From assembly GCA_033398695.1 (NCBI GenBank), contig CM065803.1, positions 50,087,501 to 50,151,500 on the forward strand: a stretch of 64,000 nucleotides of DNA, read 5' to 3'. Position 1 is the first letter of the stretch. The number at the start of each line of letters is the position of its first letter. The position numbers and the translations under genes were made by a program. Positions 1-9,524 of the stretch are shown in pieces. Below the pieces are notes generated by a model. It was not told the origin of the DNA. It did not search any database and worked only from the letters and a program-made list of their open reading frames with translations. Source of the stretch: Orobanche coerulescens. Lineage: Eukaryota; Streptophyta; Magnoliopsida; Lamiales; Orobanchaceae.

Positions 1-1703
1 TTCTTCCAATGCAGCCTCTATCTCTCTCCATCCTCCATTTCCGGGCATCCTATTTGAACTCTTCCCCCTTTTGGCATCATCAAGATCTAACACCTTGCCG
101 CCAACTTCACTAAGGAGCTTTATAGATTTGCCCTGTTGGGTCTTGAGATCGTTGACGCTGTCAACCAGCGTCCTAACCACTAAAGACAAATCATCAATTT
201 GTTATTGTGTTCAGTTAGTCTAGAGCCAATATACTCAAGGATGGCAACCGTCTTATCCTTCGAAACGCTGAGCTTCTCTTGTTCTTGCCTCAGGATCCGC
301 TACTGATGCTGTTTAAGTTGAGTCAATGCTTGCCACAATGCTGTTGGAATCATGCAGAACACGTCCTCCACATCATTAGTCATAGATTTCAGGTTACGGA
401 GCTCGTCCTATGCATTCTCGCACATCCAGTCGAGTTCTTTACCAACATCATACAGGACCTTGACGGCGTCCTGCATAAACATTGTTTTTCGAACGATGGC
501 TTCAGTTGCTCAATGCCATGGGGAGCCAGGGCATAAAATCTTCGAATATTCATGTTCTCCAAGCTGTCAAAGAACCACGTGAGGACAGGGTCGTCATAAT
601 TGGATTTGGAAGCAGGGACTCTTTAGGCAGAAAACCGTCATCAGAATTGGATTTGGAACTGATAGAGATAGGAGATTGAGGGGCTCTGGGAGCAGGGACT
701 CTGGATGGATGTGCTGCAGGTTCAGTCTGGGAGATAAAAGGGACTGATTGTTCCTGTCTTTGTTGAGTTTATGTAGTCGGAACTACAGGAGTGACTGAAT
801 CCTTCTACCGACTCTCAACTTCCGCCTATTCCGAAAGAGGGACTGATTCCTCTTGGCAGATGGCGTCTTCAGTTTCGGGGACAGGATGGGCGTCCTGTAT
901 GGGAGCAGCTTTCTCTTCAATGATGACAGGAGGGACTGATTCCTCCTGTTGCTGTTCTTGAGCTGCTTGCTGTTGCGGGGGCGGGGACTGTTGTTTAATG
1001 GATGTCCCCTGGCCCTGTTGGGTTTGAAGATTGATCATTTGTCTTTCCCTGGCCTCTTCTCAGATGATCCATAGACCTGCCTGTAGGCATCATCATCATC
1101 GTCCGATTCAGGGTCGGAATGGTGGCTGGGGGATGGAGATTTGTCACCGGACTGTGACTTCCCTTTCAGTCCTGCCTTTTATTTTGTCGTGGAGTAGTCT
1201 GAGATGAGCTCATGGCAAAAGTGATTTTACCAGCGGATTAGGACTTCGACATTTTGGGTGTTCATGACCTCCAATGCGAATAACTCCTCATCCTTCCAGT
1301 CGTCCCATTGGTACAGGATGTCGTAAGGGGAAACTTGTAAGACTTTCAGACTTTGAAGTGCTCCTAAGCTTCCTCGATTTGAACCTGGAGGAGAGTGTTA
1401 TTAATGATATCAGTAGGGGAGGGACTCCGTACAGTAGTGGGATCTACTATCCGGTTGGGATCCTCAACAGGTATGGGAGCCTGTTGTGGAGAGGGATACC
1501 GAACAGGGGTTGGTACCCTGTGGGGAGAGGGATTCTCTATAGGGGTGGGTACCTTACTTGGAGTAGCGGCTGTCGGATCCGAAGGGGCATCCAATTCACC
1601 GGAACCTTCCAGTTTGGCAAAAAGTTGACCATCCTTCAGCAACAATTATTTCTTCTAGAGGGGTTGCGCCCTGTGGGATTGTTTCAGTGACAGGAACAGA
1701 TGG
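1..1703 (-). pseudogene. C-terminal half of the extra (post-pol) ORF of copia element A
   Basis: This segment is homologous to the extra ORF of element B (about 23474-25500), and both show the same order of recognisable pieces. From right to left it has a proline-rich tract of imperfect PTPxRxPSP-like units (1364-1645), a Q/P-rich stretch (826-1038) and a lysine/glutamate-rich probable coiled-coil tail. Several stops and shifts break the frame. The left end is cut by the window edge and the right end by insertion of T1 at 1703/1704; the N-terminal half resumes at 13850. The function of this ORF in Sirevirus-type elements is unknown; it is sometimes called env-like because of its position. I see no transmembrane segment here. 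Confidence 0.6.
1699..1703. repeat. Target site duplication GATGG, left of T1
   Basis: GATGG precedes the LTR start TGTTG at 1704 and is repeated at 13845-13849 right after the terminal CA. Removing the interval rejoins element A sequence that matches the uninterrupted copy at 15270-15335. Confidence 0.93.
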
Positions 1704-2674
1704 TGTTGTTACCCAAAATATTATCCGGAGATAGTATTGCTGGAATGATCGAGTAACAAACAAATGCGAGAACACTTCCGTGAGAAAATAGACAACACAA
1801 GATTTGCCGGGGTTGTTAATCCCGGGCTTGAATGCTCTCGCGAGATGTTATTAATAAATATACTGTCGAGTACAGATATTAACGTTAGAATCTAATACAA
1901 GGAGTGTAAAGACTTCTAGTTATCTAGGCATTAGAGCGCGTAGATTGCCGGAAGAACCAGATAGATGAATCTGTGAGTTCTTGCTTGGGATATATGATGA
2001 ATGTGTATGAATATCACTATGAATGTGTTAGTGGATGCCAAAAGAGCCTTTGATTCTCGTTTTGGTATGTATTTTGCACTGAATTCGTAGTAATTTCTGC
2101 CTCCCCTTTCTTCTGCAGTGAGTTCCCTATTTATAGGGGACAAGGTAGTTGTGACCCCTCAGGCGATCGACGACGACCGCCGTTTTCTATATTATAATAA
2201 GGTGGCCGATCGTACCGTCACATGGGTGTCCCTTAAAGTCAGGGGCTGCTGCTGGTGCCAGCTGTGTGAGCCAATGAGAGGCCAACACGCGTCCAGGGCA
2301 GCTGTCAAGGGAGGACCCACTCTGTACCTTTCGGCGGCTTTGTCGGTAGGTGTAGTAGATGTGGTAGGTGACAGGCTGGGGTCAAAGATCTTATCTGTCG
2401 GTATCTTTTGAAGATCCGTATGTGGACCACCGTTCAAGATTTCGGTCTTCGACGACTTTGATGTATGCCGGATCCATACGTGGCATGAGATGATCGCCTC
2501 TGGTCCGCTCATTAAAGACGATTGTCAGACATCATAAGACGATCGCTGGGTACCAAAAGACGATCGCCGTATTATGCCGAACACTAGGAGTCTGTCCAGA
2601 ATATGTCTACCATGGTTGGTCTCTCTGATTGTGATGCCGTTCGCCTATCGAGGCAAAGAAATCGCCGCACAACA
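1704..2674 (-). repeat. 3' LTR of T1 (971 bp)
   Basis: It begins TGTTGTTACCC and ends GCACAACA on the plus strand. It is nearly identical to 12870-13844. A minus-strand TATA-like TATAAATAGGG lies at 2125-2135. Near the right end it carries three close copies of an ACGATYG motif (2516-2575). Confidence 0.93.
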
Positions 2675-2690
2675 ATTGCCCCCCAGCTCG
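2675..2690 (-). other. Polypurine tract of T1
   Basis: On the minus strand a run of six G in a purine-rich context (AGCTGGGGGGCAAT) directly abuts the LTR. This is the expected place for plus-strand DNA priming. Confidence 0.75.
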
Positions 2691-3013
2691 CCTCGATGTT
2701 GAAAACACGGGGTGAGGTGGCACTGTTGGCGATCGCCAATGTTTAAACGATCAGACGATCTGTATTCAAAAATGGACGACCTTCTTTCGTGTCGGGAGCA
2801 GCGTGAAAAGAAGGCGGGATTTCCAAAAGTGGCAGGGACACGCGTCGCACCGCTGTTGGGGGAATCCGACGGTTTGTCAGATTTGTCGGTTGGCGTGCCC
2901 TCGAAAAGACGCATATGCGGGATCCGAGGGCATTTTTTAATGCGTCCCCACGTGACGGTTGCGATTCAGTCCTCGAGGTTTCTCCTATTTGCATTTAGAC
3001 CCTCGCCCCCATC

Positions 3014-3022
3014 TATAAAAGG
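3014..3022 (+). promoter_or_regulatory. TATA box of the antisense gene in T1
   Basis: TATAAAAGG lies about 155 bp upstream of the ATG at 3176, on the strand opposite to the retrotransposon genes. It is outside the LTR, so it would drive the antisense gene separately from the LTR promoter. Confidence 0.65.
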
Positions 3023-3175
3023 GCCTGTGCTTCTTCTCCCTCACTTTTTACTCGTCCTTTGTATCCATAGCCGTATTTCTGCAGAAATTTTTGGAGCTTG
3101 TTGTGCCGACCGTCTTCCTTTCTTTAGGTAAGAAACCCAATTCTTCTCTCTCACTTAGTTTTTTCTTTTGAGAAT

Positions 3176-5884
3176 ATGTCGGGAGGATCTAAGGTCTTCG
3201 AGGCCGGAAGCACTTCTGCCGCCGTGGCTTCGCCGGACCGGGAGGGAATTCCTGAGGGAATCCCCGTGGAAACGGCCGTAGAGGCTATTCGTGCGGGGAT
3301 TGCACCCTCAGAGCTTCAGGAGCTTTTTAACGAGTCCGTAGTGGCGGGATCTGCGGCGGCGGAGGAGCGAGATGCGTCGCCGGTGGAGGAAGATGAATTG
3401 ATGCGTTTGTCTTGGGAAAAAGATAGCGTCTCCGGCCCCGTCTATACGGCTTTTGCTAAACTTATGGAGGGGATTGCCGGGCCCTGTCCGGAGTTTGATT
3501 TCAAGGCTTACTCCGCCGCTCAACCCTATGTACATGTGAAGCGGACGGAGTTTCGGGCTGCTGAACCGTCTCAATGGGCTCTTGGACAGATTCAGAGTTC
3601 GGTGACTTGGAAGGATATGACCCGCTGGAGGGCCAAATATCATATCCCCTCTGATGTGTTATTGCACGTGCCCTCCGAGAACGAACGTGCCGACCAGCCT
3701 CCCGAGGGTATGGTCGCCATCAACGAAATGACCCTGGCTGCCGGACTGCGGTTTCCCTTGCCGTTCGCCGTTTCGTATCTGTTGATCGCCTGGAATTTGG
3801 CGCCTCTTCAGTTGACGCCGAACGCCTGGCTGCATATTATCAGCACATTGACGTTGTTTGGCGGTCACAGGTTGTTTCGCTTGCCTTCTGCGCTGGAGAT
3901 GAATTATCTCTTTAAGCTGACCGTGCAGAAGGGATCGATCGGCGGTTACCATATCCAAGGTCGCCAGGGTAGGGTGGTCATTGGGATACCGAGCAAGGCT
4001 CGGGGCAATCTGACAAAATGGTGCTGGGTTGGTGGTGCATGGAAGTCGGCATCGAGCGAGTCGCCGGAGGAGGAGTTGGATATCCCCACCAATTTTCGGG
4101 AGAGGAATCCAAGTAAGGGTTTCCATTCTCCCTTTATTTGGATACTCCTTGGACTGATCTAATTTATTTCCCTTTTTGCAGGATCCCTTGTTCCATCGAT
4201 CGACGATCTCCCCTTTGATTTCTCGATCGTCTGGGAGCGGATTCGCGCATTGCCGGATTCCTATAAAGACATTCAATCAGTCAGCCAAGAGTCTCATCGG
4301 TTGGGAGCTCGACTATTTCGCTTCCCTCGCCACCTGAAGGCCCCTGGTATGACTTCTCATCTACTCTCTTCTGCGAGGCGATCGTCTCCAAGAGGTCGCC
4401 ATGTCTAAGTAAGTGTCTAACTTGTTTGAGTTTCTTCTTTTGGCAGAGATTTATTTTTCCCATATCGCCGAGCTACCGCAGGAGATTGCCATGTCTAATC
4501 CCGGTTTTCTCGGTCGCCTTCATCTGGGAAAGAAAACGGGTCGCGTTGCTGCGACGTCGTCTCGCCCTGCCCCTGTGGTGAGGCCCTCTGCGGTGCCGGT
4601 CGCCGATCCGGTGGTCCAGGAAGAGGAACAGCTCCAGCGCCGCAAGAGGCGGAGGCCGGAGGGGTCCCTTCCGTCGGCTGAGGCGGATTTAGCTATTTTG
4701 GAGCCGCCGATCGCCGCTCCCCCTGTTTCTTCCGTTCCGATGGCGGAGGGGTCTGGTCCCAGGCCATCGACATCAAGCTCCCGGACATCTGCCAGTTTTT
4801 TGAAAAGGACGGCGATCGCTGACGTCGAGACTCCTCGGGGAAAGCCCTTTTTTGGCCGTGATCCAGAGCTGGTCAACAGGTGAGAATGGTTTGATCCCTC
4901 CGAGCTAGGCGTTCTGAGTAAGGTTTAGGCTAATTCCTTGGTTTCCTTGGTTTGCGCTGCAGGGTTCGTCTTGCCGATCCGGACGTTGCTCCCATGGTGC
5001 TGGACTTTCTATCGAGCAAGGCTCCGCAACAGTCTCTTGATGTCCCTGCTTACGTACGCCAGGCTATCACCTCTCTGCCCAAGGCTTGGACGACCGATCT
5101 CGATGCGATCGCTCGTCGGCGATCTGGAGACGCCATGCAGGCGACAGTTGTCCTGGCTCTTCAGACGGCGACGATGGCCGTCCAAGCTGCTAGGGATTTT
5201 GAGGGGCAACCCTCCACTGCTCATCTCCATCGCGACCTCGAGGCCGCCCGGAACAAAAATATCGAGGATGCTAACCGGATCCGGTCTATGGAGAAGGAGT
5301 ACGAGGAGACGGCCAAAAGGGCTAAGCAGGACGTGGATCGATTGATGCAGGAGTTGAGCTGCTCCAAGGAGGCTGCCGATCGGTCCCGTGACGAGGAGCA
5401 CGAAACTCGCCAGAAGCTCGCGGCGTCGCAGGAGGAGGCGGCCGGACTGAAAGCGATGGTTGATCAGCTCAGCGGTGAGCTGGACGTGGCAAGGAAAGAG
5501 CTGGAGAAGTCCCAGGGTGAGAATGCCGCCAAGGTTGTCGAGCTGGCGGAGGCTGAGAAGACGGCCGCGGAGTTGAAGGGCCAACTGAAGGCGATCGAGA
5601 CCGATCCCTACCAAAGTGTTGCGCTCGCCGGAGAGTTCGCCTATTACTTGGCATATGCTGATGCTGTTCGAGCTGCTAAAAAGGCGGGGGTCGAAATCGG
5701 TCCCCTGATGGAGAGCTTCAAATCCTATGTCCTTCAGCATCCTCTGCATCCAGAATTCTCCTTGCCGATCCTTGACTTAGCCGACTTCGGGATCGACTTG
5801 AGTTGGTATACGGGAAAACTCATTTATCCCGAGGCCGAAGCCGATCCGCAACCCGAGGGCGAAGACCAGCAGACGGGGCCTTGA
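3176..5884 (+). CDS. Four-exon antisense ORF of the Tat element, Transposase_28-like protein
   Basis: Exons 3176-4112, 4182-4346, 4447-4879 and 4963-5884 join in one continuous frame of 818 codons plus stop. Each junction has GT...AG ends, and phases agree at every splice (1, 1 and 2 bases carried over). Exon 1 holds a segment with RFPLPF, LAPLQLTPNAW and a following GxxGR/W-rich stretch. This resembles the plant domain called putative gypsy type transposon (Pfam Transposase_28). Exon 3 is low complexity with a basic RRKRRRP nuclear-localisation-like cluster. Exon 4 is a long predicted coiled coil (about residues 545-720, E/K/A-rich), then a conserved-looking YxxVALAGEFAYYLAYADA segment. Antisense extra ORFs between integrase and the 3' LTR are known in Tat elements; their function is unknown. 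The intact frame here contrasts with the broken pol. Confidence 0.85.
4113..4181 (+). other. Intron 1 of the antisense gene (69 bp)
   Basis: Donor AA|GTAAGG, acceptor TTTTTGCAG|GA after a pyrimidine-rich tract. Reading through would hit a stop at 4160-4162. Confidence 0.8.
4347..4446 (+). other. Intron 2 of the antisense gene (100 bp)
   Basis: Donor CCTG|GTATGA, acceptor CTTTTGGCAG|AG. The single base left by exon 2 plus AG makes a GAG codon, which continues the exon 3 frame. Confidence 0.75.
4880..4962 (+). other. Intron 3 of the antisense gene (83 bp)
   Basis: Donor ACAG|GTGAGA, acceptor GCGCTGCAG|GG. Two bases left by exon 3 plus G form AGG and lead into RLADPDVAPMVLDF. Confidence 0.8.
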
Positions 5885-5967
5885 GAGGCATTTTTGTTTT
5901 TCCTCCATAACTTGTACTTTTTGTGGTAATGCCTTCGGGCCTCGTAATGTATGAAGCTTGTGTTATG

Positions 5968-5973
5968 AATAAA
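5968..5973 (+). terminator. Poly(A) signal AATAAA of the antisense gene
   Basis: AATAAA lies 84 bp past the stop codon at 5882-5884, downstream of a T-rich stretch. The spacing is usual for plant 3' ends. Confidence 0.6.
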
Positions 5974-5984
5974 ATACTCCTTTT

Positions 5985-6949
5985 TTCATACTGCGTAATG
6001 TATTATATGCGATCGCCTTTGATTGTTTGCGTGCAATTTTTACGAGTACGTGTATATTTGCTTTCGACTTTTTGTTAAATCGGCGATTGTGCAGTGTTGA
6101 AAGCATTGACATGTTTTGAATCAGAATTCTTACTTGTAATTTTCGTCGGACGACCCCGATCGCCCTGCATGTTTTTGAGCGAAGCCGATCGAGTGTGGTT
6201 CCTCTTTGTTCGATCGTTTTTGAGATTAGCTCGACCTATCCCTGCCCCATTGATTTTGTTCACTTATTGTAAGTAAGGAAACAAAGACTAGTCTGTCTGG
6301 CGAGCTATCTTCATTTTGCTGATTCTGAAGAGTCATGTGTGGTTGGGGTGTTCGATGGACCGATCTATCCAATCGTGTCTTCGTGTGCGAGGAATATTGT
6401 GTATCCCGCGACTCACTTTTTGTTAGGGTCCTCCGTTAGGCTACGCCTGCCTTGTGTTAAAACGAAAGGCGGGCAATCTCGGTCTGGAGGAGTCCTTGCA
6501 CGGAGTGTTGTCGGCTTATTCGACATCACGTCCGCGGCTTGTCAGCTCTGCTTCCACCTCGGCCCGCCATGAAGATGGCGATCCTCGACGGTGTACGTTG
6601 AGACGGGGGTAATGGCACGCCGCATTGTTCGGGTTCACCATGTTAGATGGTGTACCTTGAGGACGTGCGATCGTGCCTACTGATTGTTTTGGAGGGTCCT
6701 TAGGCTACGCCGGCCTCGTATTTAAACGAAGGGCGGGCGATCTCGGCCCAAAGGAACCTTGCATGGGCGAAGCTGTCGGTTCCATCGACCTCCAGGACCA
6801 TGGCTGCATCAATTTTACATAGGATCGTCGTGATCAGCGATCGTCGGCGGTATGCGATATGCCTGGTGGGGCGATCGCCATAGTAGATGGGATAGGAAAA
6901 AAAATCTCATTATATTCCTTGGACATCATTGAAATTGAATACAAATTTA
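5985..6949. other. Non-coding spacer of T1 with a degenerate direct repeat
   Basis: This lies between the antisense gene and the end of pol. About 90 bp at 6424-6513 recur at about 6690-6775. Both copies share the GTCCTC/TTAGGCTACGCC core and an AAACGAARGGCGGGC block, then a CTTGCAYGG...TGTCGG end. I see no coding potential. The two units could be remains of a tandem duplication or paired regulatory sites. Confidence 0.6.
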
Positions 6950-7506
6950 TCACTGATAGTATTTTTTCAGATGCACGGCGTTCCAGGGGTATTGGTCCGG
7001 AGTACCGTCAGGATGTTCCAGTTCGTAGGCTCCTTTAGTTAGCCATCTGGATACTCTGAAAGGCCCCTCCCAGTTCGGACCAAAAACGCCTGTGTGGGTT
7101 TGGATCTTCTTAAGGACGAGATCGCCCACTTGAAATCTTCTTTCTCTGACCTTTGAATTGAAGAACTTCTCGGCTCTCCTTTTGTGGATTGTGTTCTTCA
7201 TTTCTGAGGTCAGCCGTCTCTCTTCGAGCATGTCTAGGTCGATTCGTCGGGCTATATCGTTGTCGGTCGTCATCTCCTGTTCGGTTCGATGGCTGAGGAC
7301 GGCGATCTCTGAAGGAATCACCGCTTCTGTTCCGAAGGTAAGGGCGAACGGGGTTTCGCCGGTTGAATTGCGGGTCGTCGTTCGGTAGGACCACAAAACG
7401 TCTGGGAGCTCGCTCGCCCAACGCCCTTGCCTGGATTCGAGTCGCGCTTTAATCGTGTGTTTGAGGATCTTATTCACTGCCTCTACCTGCCCGTTAAATG
7501 CGAGGG
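6950..7506 (-). pseudogene. T1 integrase C-terminal part, frameshifted from the core
   Basis: On the minus strand the frame runs NGQVEAVNKILKHTIKARL, then WSYRTTTRNSTGETPF, and ends with a beta-rich tail GDLVLKKIQTHTG and WEGPFRVSRW. These are the last catalytic-core glutamate (in NGQVEAVN) and the GPY/F-like C-terminal domain of plant Ty3 integrases. A frameshift near 7500 separates it from the upstream core, which ends in SAPYHP. The stop is at 6950-6952, and no chromodomain follows, as expected for the Tat lineage. Confidence 0.88.
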
Positions 7507-8975
7507 TGATAGGGCGCCGAGAATAACCTTTTGATTCCCCACTTCTCACAGAATTGCATGACTTCTAAACCGTCGAACTGTTTTCCGTTGTCGGAGATGA
7601 TGGCCTGGGACAGACCGAATCGGCATACTATGTTTTTCCATATAAACTTGATCACTTGTTCTTGGCCGATCTTGTTGAGCGGTTCAGCCTCATCCCATTT
7701 GGTGAAATAGTCGACCCCAACGATGGCGAACTTACAGCCCCCTGGAGCCGTCGGCAAGGGACCTATAAGGTCGATGCCCCATTGCGCAAATGGCCAAGGG
7801 CTATACATGGAGGTGAGCTGTTCGGGTGATAGTTTAATGTTGGGGCCCATTATCTGACACCTATGACATGATCTGTCATAGGCGATCGCATCTTTCCGAA
7901 GTGATGGCCAGAAAAATCCTTGTCTGGTTGTCTTATGGATGAGGGCTCGCCCGCCCGCGTGGTTTCCACAAATCCCGTCATGGATCTCAGCTAAAACGAG
8001 CCGACCTTCCTCCGGTGTAATACACTTGAGGAGGGGAAGGCTGAAGGCTCGCTTGTAAAGCCGATCATCCAATAGGGTATACCTGGTCGCACGAAGCTGG
8101 AGTTGGCGAGCTTTAACACGGTCGTCAGGGACCGTTCCGTCCTTTAAGTATTTGATGAATGGAGTCATCCAATTCTCTTCGGCGATGGCGACCGTGGTAA
8201 CCAAATTCCTGTCGATGGCCGGCCTTGCTGACTTTGTGATTTGGATATTGGAGAAGTCGGCTGCCCCATCCGATGATGCTAGCTTGGAAAGAGCATCGGC
8301 CTGGGAGTTGTGCTCTCTCGGGACTTGTTCGATTAGTACTTCTTCAAATTTTGTGCACATTTCGGCGACCAGCTCTTGGTATTTGACCATCTGTTCGCCG
8401 CGTGCCTCATATTCTCCATTGACTTGGTTTACGACCAAAAGGGAGTCCATGAAGATATGGAGGCGACGAACATCCAGGGCGAGGGCTAGATCAAGCCCGC
8501 CTACCAGAGCTTCGTATTCAGCTTCATTGTTGGTCGCACGAAAACCGAAACGCACAGCATTTGTGAAACTCTGACCGTCGGGGCTAATGAGGACAATCCC
8601 TGCCCCTGCTCTCGCATTGGTCGCTGAGCCATCCACGTATAATTTCCAGGCAGGTCGGCCGGCCTGAGTCGGACTGTGAGGGAACGTTAATTCCACCACG
8701 AAGTCCGCCAGAGCTTGGCCTTTGATCACCGTGCGAGGAGCGTAAGTGATACCGTATTGGGCGATCTCCAGCGACCACTTGAGGAGTCGCCCGTTGGTGT
8801 CCGGTCGGTGCAGGACTTGTCTTAGTGGTAGAGTTGTTATGACTTCCACTTGATGATCGAGGAAATAAGCCCTCAGCTTACGAACACTCATGACAAGGGC
8901 GTAGGCGATCTTTTCTAAAGGCGTATAACGTGTCTCAGCGTCGTGGAGCGCCTGGCTAACATAGTAGATCGGCAA
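7494..8975 (-). pseudogene. T1 pol: second RNase H and integrase core
   Basis: In this 493-residue open stretch, residues about 1-60 finish the first RNase H (YYVSQAL, RYTPLEK). About 110-230 form an archaeal-type RNase H: LYVDGSATNARAGAGIVL, then NNEAEYEALVGGL, MDSLLVV and HNSQADALSKLAS carry its acidic residues. The zinc-binding HHCC region is at about 335-380 (SCHRCQ). The integrase core follows with WGIDLIG and ISDNGKQF for the first two catalytic aspartates. An in-frame stop at 8982-8984 splits it from the RT, and a frameshift near 7500 splits off the glutamate-bearing end. Confidence 0.92.
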
Positions 8976-8981
8976 GTGGGC

Positions 8982-9512
8982 CTACCCCTCTGCTCGCACC
9001 AGAACGGCACTCAGCGCGACCTCCGAAGCCGCCAAGTAAAGGAATAATTTTTCACCGGGGATCGGCTTTGCCAGGATCTGGGGGTTAGATAGATATTCCT
9101 TTATCTTGGCGAATGCTATCTGGATTTCTTTCGTCCATGCGAACTTCTTGTTCTTGATGGTCGCGAAGAAAGGCTTACTTTTATCGCCGAGCCGTGATAT
9201 GAAACGGTTGAGGGCGGCTAGACAACCTGTGAGGCGTTGCACCTGCTTGATGTTTCGCGGTTCCTGCATGTCAAGGATCGCCTGTATCTTGGTGGGGTTC
9301 GCCTCGATCCCCCTTTGGCTCACTATGTGCCCCAGGAACTTCCCGGAGCCCACCCCGAAGTTGCATTTCTTGGGGTTCAGCTTCATGTTAAACTTCTCAA
9401 GGATGGCGAACGTCTCGGCGAGATCGTTGAGTTGATCTTCCTTCTTGAGGCTTTTGACTACGATATCGTCAATGTAGACCTCCATTGTCTTGCCGATCTG
9501 ATCGGCGAACAT
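8982..9512 (-). pseudogene. T1 pol: RT palm/thumb and first RNase H
   Basis: It begins in MFADQIGKTMEVYIDDIVVK, where YIDD is the intact RT catalytic motif. FGVGSGKFLGHIVS and the connection to RNase H (FAWTKE, PGEKLFLYLAAS) follow. It ends at TAG (8982-8984) between LVRAEG and AHLPIYYVS, a nonsense change in a region that is otherwise well kept. Confidence 0.92.
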
Positions 9513-9524
9513 CCTGTTGACTAA

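Noticed and set aside
4413..4446. Alternative start (GTG at 4413) for the third exon of the antisense gene as a separate ORF
   Set aside because: The stretch up to 4446 behaves as intron; an AG acceptor at 4446 and phase agreement with exon 2 explain the frame better.
5009..5749. 246-residue minus-strand frame opposite exon 4 of the antisense gene
   Set aside because: It is leucine/arginine-rich antisense of a coiled coil; no motif and no place in the element's pol order.
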